Shown here piece by piece: positions 9,388 through 19,407 of a DNA stretch of 64,000 bases. Origin of the DNA: Aquiluna sp. (lineage in GTDB: Bacteria > Actinomycetota > Actinomycetes > Actinomycetales > Microbacteriaceae); assembly GCA_029241985.1 (NCBI GenBank), contig JAQWUU010000029.1, positions 1 through 64,000 on the forward strand. Direction: 5' to 3'. Below the pieces are notes generated by a model. The model saw only the letters and a program-made list of their open reading frames with translations, did not search any database and was not told the DNA's origin. A program made the translations under genes and the position numbers. Every line of letters starts with the position of its first letter. The stretch's first letter is position 1.

Positions 9388-10476
9388 TTGGTAAATGGAC
9401 CTAAAGATGACTTTTCTTCAGGGGAAGGTGCTGATTTTAGCGATCTCGAGCTAGATCCTGAGACCGGCCGCATAGTTGAAGTTTTGGCCGATGCCGTATC
9501 AATCCCAATTGAGATTCCTGTAGAAGCTGGTATTTTTGAGGAGCCAGAGCCCGCAAGCTTGCTGACTGCGGACCGGTTGCTTCAAGACAAGGCAAAACCC
9601 AATTTCATCCCAGAAACCTTCTGGCGGAAATTCTGGTACCGGTTTACTTTTGGCCGCATAAACCTCGGTGATAACTCCAAGGTAAGAGCCCGCAGGGCTC
9701 TTGACCAGAGGATCAATGCAAACCTTGCGGGCGAAACTAAGTTCGTGCCGGTGCTAACTCGCAAGGGTGGCGTTGGAAAGACCACGATAACGGCCCTAAT
9801 CGGAATGGCCATGGCCATCGTTCGGGAAGACCGAGTGCTTGCGATTGACGCTAACCCAGACCGAGGAACCCTCGCCGAGAGGGTGAAGCGCTCCACAGAT
9901 CGAACTGTGCGCGATGTGGTGAATCGTGCCGGATCTATAACAAGCTTCAACTCGTTTAGTGACTACGTCTCTCGAGACAAGTCCAGGCTCGATGTTCTAG
10001 CTTCAGATACCGATCCGCTTATTTCAGAGGCTTTCAACGAGGGAGACTACAACGTTGTCGCCGACATTGCGGCGCGTTACTACAGTGTTTGCTTGACAGA
10101 CTGCGGAACCGGCATTGTGCACAGCGTAATGCGGGCGATTCTTCAGCGGGCGGATGGACTTGTTATTGTTTCCGGCGGCTCAATTGATGAGGCCAAGCTC
10201 GCGTCAGAGACTTTGACTTGGCTGGAAGCCAATGGCTACGTGAACTTGGTCAAAAAAAGCGTCGTGGCACTGAATACTGCCACTTTTGGGACAGAGCTTG
10301 TCAAGCTAGACGAGATTGAAGAGCACTTCAAGTCTCGCGTGCGCGCCGTGGTGAGGGTCCCTTATGACCCGCAGTTGGCAGCGGGTGCCGTGGTCGACTT
10401 CGACCAGCTTCACCCAGCCACGCGTCAAGCAGCTAGAGATCTAGCCGCTTTGGTAGCGGACGGTCTTGTTATTTGA
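9388..10476 (+). CDS. MinD/ParA-like ATPase with N-terminal extension
   Basis: RKGGVGKTTITALIGMAMA...VLAIDANPDRGTLAER; about 120 aa of sequence precedes the Walker A motif. Confidence 0.85.
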   Translation: MVNGPKDDFSSGEGADFSDLELDPETGRIVEVLADAVSIPIEIPVEAGIFEEPEPASLLTADRLLQDKAKPNFIPETFWRKFWYRFTFGRINLGDNSKVRARRALDQRINANLAGETKFVPVLTRKGGVGKTTITALIGMAMAIVREDRVLAIDANPDRGTLAERVKRSTDRTVRDVVNRAGSITSFNSFSDYVSRDKSRLDVLASDTDPLISEAFNEGDYNVVADIAARYYSVCLTDCGTGIVHSVMRAILQRADGLVIVSGGSIDEAKLASETLTWLEANGYVNLVKKSVVALNTATFGTELVKLDEIEEHFKSRVRAVVRVPYDPQLAAGAVVDFDQLHPATRQAARDLAALVADGLVI

Positions 10477-10967
10477 GCATCAGAGAAATCCGACTCTTTG
10501 GAGATCCGGTTCTCAAGTTTGAAACCGCTCAGATTACGGATTTAGCCAAAGCATCAGGGCTAATTCAAGACTTGCTTGACACGACATCACTTTCCGGCAG
10601 GGCGGGAGTTGCGGCAACTCAAATTGGTGTTGGCCTAAGCGCTTTTGCATACAACGTCGACGGAAATATCGGCTATCTCATAAACCCTAAGATCACCAAG
10701 CTTGAGGGCCAAGAGGAGCTCCTAGAAGAAGGCTGCCTGTCGGTACCCGGTCTTTGGCAGCAGGTGCCGCGTTATGAAAGAGCAACGGCAACAGGGTTCC
10801 AGCTTGATGGCTCCGAAATTGAAATCACCGGTGAGGGCCTCATGGCGCAGGTGCTGCAACACGAGGTAGACCACCTAGAGGGATTGCTTTACCTAGATCG
10901 CCTGCTACCCGAAGAGCGAAAGCTAGCGTTCAAATCCCTTCGAGAGCAGCCCTGGTTTATGCGTTAA
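10473..10967 (+). CDS. def: peptide deformylase
   Basis: Motifs AGVAATQIG, EGCLSVPG, QHEVDHLEG; the first Gly of the canonical motif I (GxGxAAxQ) is replaced. Confidence 0.92.
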   Translation: MSIREIRLFGDPVLKFETAQITDLAKASGLIQDLLDTTSLSGRAGVAATQIGVGLSAFAYNVDGNIGYLINPKITKLEGQEELLEEGCLSVPGLWQQVPRYERATATGFQLDGSEIEITGEGLMAQVLQHEVDHLEGLLYLDRLLPEERKLAFKSLREQPWFMR

Positions 10968-12756
10968 CGTAGATTCTTCCGAGCTGAAGGTCGAAGTCCT
11001 CCATCACCTTCGAGCGCTTAATTTTCAGCGATGGCGTTAGGTGACCTGAGGCTTCAGTCAGTTCAATATCTACGATTTCGAAAGCCCTTATCTGCTCTGC
11101 CTGCGAGAAAAGCTTGTTCACTTCGTCAACCGCTTGCTGCATTTCAGCAATGATTACCGGGTGCTTAGTGGCTTCTGCGAGAGTGAGTCCTTCTTCGATA
11201 CCGTTATTCTTTGCCCAAACCGGAACCATCTCTGGATCCAGTGAAATAAGGGCTCCAATAAACGGTTTAGCGTCACCAACCACCACCACCTGCCCAATTA
11301 GCGGGTGAGCCCTGAGTGGGTCTTCAATTGGTGCCGGTGCAACATTTTTACCAGCTGCGGTCACAAGGATCTCCTTTTTACGACCGGTAATAGTCAAGAA
11401 GCCGTCCTCATCAAGTTCGCCCAGGTCGCCGGTTCTAAACCAGTCCTCGTCGAATGCTTCACGGGTGGCTGCTTCATTGCGCCAATACCCGCGCATGCAG
11501 TTAATACCCCGAAGCCAGATTTCACCGTCTTCGGCAATTTTGATTCCAGTGCCGGGCAGTGCCCGACCTACCTTGCCGATTTTCTGCCAGGAGACCCGCC
11601 CGATAACAGCTGCGGCAGCCGTCTCGGTGAGGCCATAACCTTCGAGCACTACAAGCCCAATTCCACGGTAGAAGTGGCCGAGTCTCGCCCCAAGCGGCGC
11701 TCCGCCGCTGATTGCGTATTTGACTTTGCCTCCCATTGCCGCGCGAAGCTTTCCAAAGACTAGGCGATCGAAAATTTTGTGCTTTGCCTTGAGGGCAAAG
11801 GAAGGTCCAGTCTTGGAGTCCATTGCCTTCGAGTATTCGATGGCAACCTCAGCAGCTGCGCGGAAGATCTTTCCTTTACCGCCGGTCTCAGCCCTTAGCT
11901 CAGCACCGTTGTAAACCTTTTCGAAAACCCTCGGGACTGCAAGCAGGAATGTTGGCTGGTAGACAGGAAGATACTTCGCTACCTGCTTGGAGTCTCCAAG
12001 GTGACCTACTCGGATTCCTGAATGGATGCAAAGCACTGAAACATACCTTGCGAAGATGTGGGCCAGTGGCAGGAACAACAGCGAAGACTGCCTGTCGTTG
12101 GCAAGTTCGGGGATCTCCGCGGCAGCATTCTTGGCGTGGTCAACAAAGCTCTTGTGGGTCAGCGCACAACCCTTTGGGTTACCGGTTGTACCTGAGGTGT
12201 AGACGATTGTTGCAAGGTCACTTAGCTCGGCATTGGTGCGCGCGGTTTCCAGCTGGTCGTCACCAATTTTTTCTCCGGCAACGTGGAGGTCTGAGAAGTC
12301 TTTGGAATCAATTGTCCAAGCCTGCCTGACATTCTTGAGGTTAGCTTTGATTGAATTGAATCTATCTAGATGCTCCTGGTCCTCGATAAACAGAGCGACA
12401 GCATCAGAATCTGAGAGGATCCATTCCATCTGACTTGCCGACGAGGTTTCATAGATTGGGACACTGACTGCACCGGCGAACCAGATCGCGAAGTCGATCA
12501 TCGTCCACTCGTAACGAGTTCTTGACATAATGCAGATGGCATCGCCCGGTTTGATGCCAGCACTTATGAGGCCCTTGGCTAATGACTTGACCTCGTTTAG
12601 GAAATCCACCGCTTTGACGTTGCGCCACGTCTCGTCGGGGTTCTGTCGACTAAAAATTGCATGGTCGGGGCTGATTGCGACTCGCTCAAGCAAAAGGTCA
12701 CTTGTGTTGAGCTTGGGGTCAGAGTTGAATTTGATGGGCACATCGTAGAACGTCAT
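10957..12756 (-). CDS. fadD: long-chain fatty acid--CoA ligase (AMP-binding)
   Basis: 599 aa; IVYTSGTTGNPKGCALTH, GYGLTETAAA, DWFRTGDLGELDEDGFLTITGRKKE. Confidence 0.93.
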   Translation of the reverse strand: MTFYDVPIKFNSDPKLNTSDLLLERVAISPDHAIFSRQNPDETWRNVKAVDFLNEVKSLAKGLISAGIKPGDAICIMSRTRYEWTMIDFAIWFAGAVSVPIYETSSASQMEWILSDSDAVALFIEDQEHLDRFNSIKANLKNVRQAWTIDSKDFSDLHVAGEKIGDDQLETARTNAELSDLATIVYTSGTTGNPKGCALTHKSFVDHAKNAAAEIPELANDRQSSLLFLPLAHIFARYVSVLCIHSGIRVGHLGDSKQVAKYLPVYQPTFLLAVPRVFEKVYNGAELRAETGGKGKIFRAAAEVAIEYSKAMDSKTGPSFALKAKHKIFDRLVFGKLRAAMGGKVKYAISGGAPLGARLGHFYRGIGLVVLEGYGLTETAAAAVIGRVSWQKIGKVGRALPGTGIKIAEDGEIWLRGINCMRGYWRNEAATREAFDEDWFRTGDLGELDEDGFLTITGRKKEILVTAAGKNVAPAPIEDPLRAHPLIGQVVVVGDAKPFIGALISLDPEMVPVWAKNNGIEEGLTLAEATKHPVIIAEMQQAVDEVNKLFSQAEQIRAFEIVDIELTEASGHLTPSLKIKRSKVMEDFDLQLGRIYVNA

Positions 12757-12882
12757 TGGTCTCCCTATATCGAGTTATGAACACTGTATTACCTATGTGT
12801 GGCGTCGTTTGCTCTCTGTTCAAAAAAGTAGTTTCTCTGGGGCACCCTTTAGGTCTAAAATTTAGTCTTTGAGCGTGCAGGG

Positions 12883-13842
12883 ATGGAAAAAGTGCTTAGT
12901 ATCGGAATAGACATTGGTGGCACCAAAATTTTGGGTGCCCTAGTTGACGAAAAGGGCAATGTCCTTGAGCAAATCAGAGTTCCGTCACCTGCTAAAAATA
13001 CTGATTTGATGATTTCAGAAGTGGCGAGTCTTGCCCTAGATCTCAAGGCTAAAGCGGATTCGAAAGTGGCCGGCATTGGCGTGGCCGCGGCCGGCTTCAT
13101 CGACGCTGATCAGTCAACTGTTCTTTACGCTCCGAATCTCTCCTGGCGCAATGAGCCATTGCGCGAGCGTCTTGTTGAGGCAATCAATCACCCCGTCATT
13201 GTTGAGAATGATGCAAACGCCGCGGGGTGGGCGGAATATCGGTTTGGCGCAGGCCAGGGTGCTAAAGACATGGTCATGCTGACCCTCGGCACAGGCGTTG
13301 GTGGAGCGGTCGTGCTGGACGGCGCCATTCGACGCGGTGGATTTGGAATTGCGGGGGAGCTTGGTCACATCCGAGTTGTTCGTGATGGGCTTCAGTGCGG
13401 CTGCGGCAGGCGCGGCTGTGTCGAGCAGTATGCATCTGGGACAGCTTTGCTCTTAGCCGCTAGAAAACTCGCAGGCAGTGGCCATGAGTCGGGTGCGTTC
13501 TTGGCGGGCCTGCAGCATAACGGTGGTGAGCTAACTGGGAAGGATGTCCAGACGGCACTTGAGGCAAGGGACCCAGGAACACTGGAGCTATTGGCCGATG
13601 TCGGGCAATATCTCGGTGAGGCAATGGGCACGATCACCGCCACTTTCGATCCAGAGGTCTTCGTAATTGGGGGTGGATTATCTGAGGCAGGGGATTTGCT
13701 ATTAGAGCCAATACGGCAAAGTTTCCTCGCGGAGCTTCCAGCCAGGGGATTTCGCCCTGAAGCCAAAATTTTTGCTGCAACCTTTTCAAACCAAGCCGGT
13801 GTAATCGGTGCTGCCGATTTAGCCCGCGAATCTCTTCGGTAA
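12883..13842 (+). CDS. ROK family sugar kinase (glucokinase-like)
   Basis: IGIDIGGTKILGALVDEKG; ROK zinc motif CGCGRRGCVEQYASG. Confidence 0.92.
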   Translation: MEKVLSIGIDIGGTKILGALVDEKGNVLEQIRVPSPAKNTDLMISEVASLALDLKAKADSKVAGIGVAAAGFIDADQSTVLYAPNLSWRNEPLRERLVEAINHPVIVENDANAAGWAEYRFGAGQGAKDMVMLTLGTGVGGAVVLDGAIRRGGFGIAGELGHIRVVRDGLQCGCGRRGCVEQYASGTALLLAARKLAGSGHESGAFLAGLQHNGGELTGKDVQTALEARDPGTLELLADVGQYLGEAMGTITATFDPEVFVIGGGLSEAGDLLLEPIRQSFLAELPARGFRPEAKIFAATFSNQAGVIGAADLARESLR

Positions 13843-13868
13843 GCTCTTGGATAACGACTGGAGACTTC

Positions 13869-14555
13869 ATGGCTTACTTCTTGATTAAGAACTTTGTTCT
13901 GGGCCCAATCCTCAAGATTTTGTTTCGGCCCTGGGTAAGAGGTGCCGAGAATGTTCCAAAACAGGGTGGCGCAATACTTGCGTCAAATCACCTTTCTTTT
14001 GTTGACTCAATTTTTCTTCCACTGAAAGTGCGTCGTCCGGTGACTTTTTTGGCAAAGAGTGACTATTTCACCGGGAAGGGCGTCAAGGGCGCGCTGATTC
14101 GGTGGTTCTTCAAGTCAACTGGGCAGCTTCCAATCGACCGCTCCGGGGGCAAAGCCTCAGAGGATTCCCTGAATACCGGATTAGGTGTTTTGGAACGCGG
14201 ATTACTCCTTGGAATCTATCCCGAGGGGACAAGGTCACCGACTTCAAAGCTTTACCGAGGCAGGACCGGAATTGCCAGGATGGCCCTCGAGGCCGGTGTT
14301 CCAGTGGTCCCAGTGGCGATGATAGATACTGAAAAAGTTCAACCCCTGGGTTCTAAGTATCCGAAAATTCATCGCGTGGGTGTTGTAATCGGTGAGCCGT
14401 TAGACTTTTCTAGGTTCGCCGGCATGGAAGGCGACCGCGCGGTGCTGAGGTCTGTGACCGATCAGATCGTTTACAGCATCTATCGCTTGTCAAACCAAAG
14501 CTACGAAGATGTATACGCTTCGTCGGTTAGAAACAGACTTGCGAGACAGGAATAG
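13869..14555 (+). CDS. plsC: 1-acyl-sn-glycerol-3-phosphate acyltransferase
   Basis: PlsC motifs ASNHLSFVDSIFLP and GIYPEGTRSPTSKLYRGRTGIARMALEAGVPVVPVAM. Confidence 0.92.
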   Translation: MAYFLIKNFVLGPILKILFRPWVRGAENVPKQGGAILASNHLSFVDSIFLPLKVRRPVTFLAKSDYFTGKGVKGALIRWFFKSTGQLPIDRSGGKASEDSLNTGLGVLERGLLLGIYPEGTRSPTSKLYRGRTGIARMALEAGVPVVPVAMIDTEKVQPLGSKYPKIHRVGVVIGEPLDFSRFAGMEGDRAVLRSVTDQIVYSIYRLSNQSYEDVYASSVRNRLARQE

Positions 14556-14561
14556 GAAACA

Positions 14562-15902
14562 GTGGACCAGTTCGGACTAGACAACTACCTCAAGCTTGAG
14601 GCCAAGCAACAACCCACATGGGACAGCGATGTTCTCTTAGGGGAAGTCAAACAGGACTTGGCTACTCAGCCTCCGCTAGTTTTCGCCGGTGAGGTTGACA
14701 CCCTGCGTAATCGCATTGCCGCAGCCAGCCGTGGTGAAGGATTTGTTCTGCAGGGCGGTGACTGTGCGGAAACTTTCGCAGACGCAACTGCTGATCGCAT
14801 CAGAAATCGGATTAAGACTGTTTTGCAGATGGCAGTCGTGCTGATGTATGGATCGTCATTACCCGTCGTGAAAATGGGGCGAATGGCTGGCCAGTTTGCT
14901 AAGCCAAGGTCATCGGACACCGAGACCAGGGGAGAGGTTACCCTTCCTGCCTACCGAGGCGATGCCGTGAATGGTTACGAGTTCACTCCAGAGTCGAGAG
15001 TCAATGACCCTTACCGATTGATGCAGGCGTACAACACCTCAGCTAGCACGCTCAACCTGATTCGAGCATTTACCACTGGAGGTTTTGCCGACCTTCGAGA
15101 GGTGCACCTCTGGAATAAGGGGTTCACTGACAACCCTGCAAATAAGCGTTACGAAAGCATTGCTCAGGATATTGATCGTGCGATGCGGTTTATGGATGCC
15201 TGTGGCATCGACGCCAACGAATTGAAATCGACTGAGTTTTTTGTCTCTCATGAAGGTTTGTTGTTTGACTATGAACGACCTCTAACGAGACTCGACTCTC
15301 GATCTGGCGAACCATATGCCACGAGCGGACATTTCATCTGGATTGGTGAGAGAACTAGACAGCTCGATGGCGCTCACGTTGACTACTTCTCGAGAGTTAG
15401 AAACCCACTCGGCGTGAAACTTGGGCCGACAACCTCAAAGCAGGATGTCTTAGACCTAATTGACAAGCTTGATCCAAACCGGGAACCCGGCAGGCTAACT
15501 TTCATTTCCCGCATGGGGGCTGGAAAAATTCGTGATGAATTGCCAAGGCTCATTGAGGCGGCACAGGAGTCTGGAGCCACTCCGCTGTGGATAACTGACC
15601 CCATGCACGGAAACGGCATGACAACTGCCAACGGCTACAAGTCAAGGCGCTTTGACGATGTCATGGATGAGGTTATGGGCTTCTTTGAGGTTCACCGTTC
15701 AATGGGCACTCACCCGGGCGGTCTACACGTGGAGTTAACAGGCGACGATGTGGCAGAGTGCCTTGGGGGATCAGAGCAGATCGATGAAGAAACTCTGGCT
15801 GAGCGCTATGAATCAGTCTGTGACCCAAGGTTGAACCACATGCAGTCGCTGGAACTTGCTTTCTTGGTTGCCGAACAGCTTGTAGAAACCAGCAGGAAAT
15901 AG
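14562..15902 (+). CDS. aroG: 3-deoxy-7-phosphoheptulonate synthase, class II
   Basis: 446 aa; GFVLQGGDCAETF, KMGRMAGQFAKPRS, LWITDPMHGNGMTT, typical of type II DAHP synthase. Confidence 0.95.
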   Translation: MDQFGLDNYLKLEAKQQPTWDSDVLLGEVKQDLATQPPLVFAGEVDTLRNRIAAASRGEGFVLQGGDCAETFADATADRIRNRIKTVLQMAVVLMYGSSLPVVKMGRMAGQFAKPRSSDTETRGEVTLPAYRGDAVNGYEFTPESRVNDPYRLMQAYNTSASTLNLIRAFTTGGFADLREVHLWNKGFTDNPANKRYESIAQDIDRAMRFMDACGIDANELKSTEFFVSHEGLLFDYERPLTRLDSRSGEPYATSGHFIWIGERTRQLDGAHVDYFSRVRNPLGVKLGPTTSKQDVLDLIDKLDPNREPGRLTFISRMGAGKIRDELPRLIEAAQESGATPLWITDPMHGNGMTTANGYKSRRFDDVMDEVMGFFEVHRSMGTHPGGLHVELTGDDVAECLGGSEQIDEETLAERYESVCDPRLNHMQSLELAFLVAEQLVETSRK

Positions 15903-15903
15903 C

Positions 15904-16242
15904 GTGATCGAAGAAAAAGTATCAAGCTGGCTGTCAATTGACGAAGTGGCTCAAATGCTCGAGATTTCACCGGGTAAAGTGCGCAGACTCATCGATGAGA
16001 AGTACCTTTTCTCTCATCGCGTAAACAAGCAGCCAATGATTCCGGCCGATATTATTGTGGACGGCGAGCCGCTCAGTAGCATTCACGGAACTCTAGTGCT
16101 GCTTGCAGACCTTGGCATGGGGGATGAAGAGGCTATTGCTTGGCTCTACGAGGTAAATCCAGAATTGGGAACAGAGCCGATGACTTCACTTCTTGCCGGG
16201 CACAAGGCGCCCGTCAGAAGAGCCGCGCAGGGGCTTGGTTAG
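15904..16242 (+). CDS. Rv2175c-like DNA-binding protein
   Basis: 112 aa; SSWLSIDEVAQMLEISPGKVRRLIDEKYLFSHRVNKQPMIPADII; adjacent to type II DAHP synthase as in mycobacteria. Confidence 0.8.
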   Translation: MIEEKVSSWLSIDEVAQMLEISPGKVRRLIDEKYLFSHRVNKQPMIPADIIVDGEPLSSIHGTLVLLADLGMGDEEAIAWLYEVNPELGTEPMTSLLAGHKAPVRRAAQGLG

Positions 16243-16245
16243 TTC

Positions 16246-17346
16246 TTACTTCGCTCTGTTGATTACTTGATCAGCGAGAGTCGCCAGGGCTTTTCTGCCC
16301 TGATCGGAAATTTCGAGTGACGCCAGTGCTTCAACGGAGCGTAAAGAGTGCTCTGAGATTAAGCGTTCAGTTTTTTCTAGCGCTTTGGAGTCGGTAATCG
16401 TTGCCCTCATGAATTCAAGCTGGTTGTCGTCAATTTCTCCGGAGGTCAACAGTTCTTCAAATATTCTGGCAACTGATCCAGGTAGCGTTTCAAGGGTCAG
16501 TGCAATCAGCACCGTGCGCTTTCCCTCGCGGAGGTCGTCCCCAGCCGGCTTACCCGTGACTTCTGGGTCACCAAACACTCCGAGAACATCATCTCTAAGT
16601 TGAAATGCCATTCCCAGCGGAATTCCAAACTCACTTAGCGAGGTAAGCGATTTATCTTTGGCGCCAGCAAGGGCTGCGCCGATCAAGAGCGGGGCCTCGA
16701 GACTGTATTTGGCCGTCTTATAGAGCATTATGCGATTAGCACGAGCAACCGCCGCACCGTCTGTTCTTGTCGGAGCAGCATTTTCCTCAAGCACATCTAG
16801 GTACTGACCGGCCATCACCTCGAAGCGCATTTTGCCAAACTCGGTTCTGCAGTTTGATTCCGATATTTCGTTGGGAGCATGCAACAGCGCTTCTCCAAAG
16901 ATCTCAGAACTCCAAGCAAGCATTAGGTCACCAACCAAAACAGATCCTGCAACGCCAAACCTTTCAGGCGAGCCGACATATTTGTGTCTGGTGTGGAGAT
17001 CCTCAAACCGCTTGTGTATTGATGGAGAGCCTCTTCTAGTATCACTCTGGTCCAGTAGGTCATCGTGAACAAGGGCAGCAGCGTGAAACATTTCAAGTGC
17101 TGCAGCAACCCCAACAATGGGCGAATCAACAGTCAGGTCTTTGCTGCCGGGAACTGTCTCGAGGTTGGAAGCGTAGGACCAGTAGCAAAATAATGCTCGA
17201 AACCTTTTGCCACCGGAGAGCAATGACTGAGTGAAGTCAATAAGGGGGAGTAGATCATCGGCAATGCTCGAAAGCTCTTGACGTTTTTGATCACAAAACG
17301 CATCCAGTTTGGTTTGGACTAGGTCCAGCAAAAAATCTTGTGCCAC
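16246..17346 (-). CDS. polyprenyl diphosphate synthase
   Basis: Aspartate-rich motifs VHDDLLDQSDTRRG and QLRDDVLGVFGD; GGKRFRALFCYWSY. Confidence 0.94.
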   Translation of the reverse strand: MAQDFLLDLVQTKLDAFCDQKRQELSSIADDLLPLIDFTQSLLSGGKRFRALFCYWSYASNLETVPGSKDLTVDSPIVGVAAALEMFHAAALVHDDLLDQSDTRRGSPSIHKRFEDLHTRHKYVGSPERFGVAGSVLVGDLMLAWSSEIFGEALLHAPNEISESNCRTEFGKMRFEVMAGQYLDVLEENAAPTRTDGAAVARANRIMLYKTAKYSLEAPLLIGAALAGAKDKSLTSLSEFGIPLGMAFQLRDDVLGVFGDPEVTGKPAGDDLREGKRTVLIALTLETLPGSVARIFEELLTSGEIDDNQLEFMRATITDSKALEKTERLISEHSLRSVEALASLEISDQGRKALATLADQVINRAK

Positions 17347-17404
17347 GTTTCATAGCTTAGCGCCCGATTGTTGTTTAGACTTAGACAAGGAACGGAGATT
17401 CAAC

Positions 17405-17752
17405 ATGGCACTATCAGAGCGGGAGCAAAAGCTTCTCGAAGAGATGGAGCGTAACCTGATCGAGCAAGACGCCGGGTTTGCGAATCGAGTTCGCGAAGTT
17501 GGGACTAGCAATAAGAATGCTAGGAAGCTCGTCATTGGTGTGCTGACAATGCTTGTTGGGCTGGGGCTTCTTGTGTTTGCGGTTGTACTGCAGGTGGCGT
17601 TCTTCGGAGTCGTTGCTTTTCTTGTGATGGTTATTGGGCTAGTGCTTGCGACCAGCAACTTCCAGCTACCTGGAATTTCAAAGGCACCGAAGTCCAAGGG
17701 TGGACAAACCTTCTTCGAGGACCGCTGGAACCAGAGATTCAACAACGACTAA
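17405..17752 (+). CDS. DUF3040 family membrane protein
   Basis: MALSEREQKLLEEMERNLIEQD followed by two hydrophobic segments; ATG at 17405 chosen over the longer ORF. Confidence 0.88.
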   Translation: MALSEREQKLLEEMERNLIEQDAGFANRVREVGTSNKNARKLVIGVLTMLVGLGLLVFAVVLQVAFFGVVAFLVMVIGLVLATSNFQLPGISKAPKSKGGQTFFEDRWNQRFNND

Positions 17753-17768
17753 TCTTTTTTTTGACTGA

Positions 17769-17792
17769 CCCTCGCTTCGGCGGGGGTTTTTT
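17769..17792 (+). terminator. Rho-independent terminator
   Basis: CCCTCGC-TTCG-GCGGGGG stem-loop (one G-T pair) followed by TTTTTT. Confidence 0.85.
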
Positions 17793-17846
17793 CATTTAAA
17801 TAACCGAGCAATCTTTTTGCAGAAAACACTTGCAAAATGAATTGAA

Positions 17847-17872
17847 GTGGAGGAAAGTGGAGTAAAGTGGAG
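17847..17872 (+). promoter_or_regulatory. putative MraZ operator: three GTGGAG repeats with 10-bp periodicity
   Basis: gaaGTGGAGgaaaGTGGAGtaaaGTGGAG at 17847, 17857 and 17867, about 50 bp upstream of the mraZ start. Confidence 0.8.
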
Positions 17873-17898
17873 AATATCTAGCAGCGAAAGGGGTGCTC

Positions 17899-18330
17899 AT
17901 GCTTCTAGGCACGCATTCCCCAAAGCTCGACGAAAAAGGCAGATTGATACTGCCCGCAAAGTTCCGAGCCGAGCTAGAGCAAGGGGTTGTTATCACTCGC
18001 GGGCAAGAGCGTTGCCTTTATGTTTTCTCGGCCGCTGAGTTTCAGGCCGCTCATGAAAAGATTCGCCAGGCTCCTGTCACATCTGCTGAAGCCAGGCGTT
18101 ATCTTCGCATTTTCCTCTCGGGCGCTAGCGACGAAACTCCAGACAAGCAGGGCAGGGTTTTGCTCCCACAGCTGCTTCGAGAGTACGCGGATCTAACCCG
18201 AGAACTGGTAATCATCGGTGTTGGCTCGCGTGCAGAGATTTGGGACGCCAAAGCTTGGCAGGCATATCTGGATACCAACGAAGAAAGTTTTGCTACACAG
18301 GCTGAGGAGGTGATTCCCGGGTTGTTCTAA
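17899..18330 (+). CDS. mraZ: transcriptional regulator MraZ
   Basis: [26 protein letters not shown]; two SpoVT/AbrB-like repeats; first gene of the dcw cluster. Confidence 0.95.
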   Translation: MLLGTHSPKLDEKGRLILPAKFRAELEQGVVITRGQERCLYVFSAAEFQAAHEKIRQAPVTSAEARRYLRIFLSGASDETPDKQGRVLLPQLLREYADLTRELVIIGVGSRAEIWDAKAWQAYLDTNEESFATQAEEVIPGLF

Positions 18331-18447
18331 CTCTTGCACTTTGGTCCTTGGCCGTACCGGCTCTCTTCCCCTGAGTCGGACCTACGAAAAACCAAGCTCG
18401 TAGACGGACAGGGATCCAGGTGCAGGAATTGGTTCCCGATTTTTCAA

Positions 18448-19407
18448 ATGACTCAGGAAATCTCAGAGCTACACAGACCGGTAATGCTTCAGCGTTGCCT
18501 TGAACTATTAAAGCCAGCAATCAAAGGCTCAAAAGCCGTTGTGATCGACTGCACTCTCGGGCTCGGTGGTCACACCGAGGCTCTTCTGGAAGAGCATCCG
18601 GACTTGAGCGTTATAGGCATTGACAGAGACCCAATGGCTCTGGAGCTCGCTTCAAAGCGGCTGCAGCGCTTTGGCAAGAGGTTCATTCCTGCCGAGGCCA
18701 CCTACGACCAAATCGCTGAGGTGCTCGCGGAAAACGGCATTGAATCGGTTCAGGGAATTTTGATGGATCTTGGGGTCAGTTCAATGCAGCTAGATGAGTC
18801 GGACAGGGGTTTTGCATACGCGCAGGATGCACCGCTGGATATGCGCATGAACCAGCAGGTCGGCAACTCCGCTGCCCATCTATTGGCTGAACTTAGCGAT
18901 AAGGAATTGACAGCCATCTTTAAGAACTTTGGCGAAGAGCGCCATGCTGCACTCGCTGCAAGAAAAATAGTTGAAGCCAGGAAGGCAAGCCCAATTTCAA
19001 CCAGCGGGCAGCTAAATAAATTGATTGCGAGTGTTATTCCGGCCGCGCCAGGCAAAACCTCTGGTCACCCTGCAAAGCGCATCTACCAGGCCCTCAGAAT
19101 CGCAGTCAACGACGAATTGGGTGGTCTGGAAAGAGCATTGCCTCAGGCTATCGACGCTCTGGCTACCGGTGCGCGTTTGGTAGTCATGTCTTATCACTCA
19201 CTTGAGGACGGGATTGTTAAGCGGGCCTTCCAGCAAGGCGCCGTTTCCTCCACTCCCATCGAAATGCCGATGCAACTTCCGGGCACTTCTCCGAAACTCT
19301 CGGTTCTTACCCGCGGTGTCGAGCGAGCAACCGAATTTGAACTTTCCCAAAACCCCAGGGCTGCCTCCGCAAGGTTGCGAGCGGCAGAAAAGCTAGAGGT
19401 CTACTGA
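18448..19407 (+). CDS. rsmH: 16S rRNA (cytosine(1402)-N(4))-methyltransferase
   Basis: HRPVMLQRCLELL, DCTLGLGGHTEALLE, ILMDLGVSSMQLDESDRGFAY; ATG at 18448 inside the longer ORF. Confidence 0.95.
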   Translation: MTQEISELHRPVMLQRCLELLKPAIKGSKAVVIDCTLGLGGHTEALLEEHPDLSVIGIDRDPMALELASKRLQRFGKRFIPAEATYDQIAEVLAENGIESVQGILMDLGVSSMQLDESDRGFAYAQDAPLDMRMNQQVGNSAAHLLAELSDKELTAIFKNFGEERHAALAARKIVEARKASPISTSGQLNKLIASVIPAAPGKTSGHPAKRIYQALRIAVNDELGGLERALPQAIDALATGARLVVMSYHSLEDGIVKRAFQQGAVSSTPIEMPMQLPGTSPKLSVLTRGVERATEFELSQNPRAASARLRAAEKLEVY

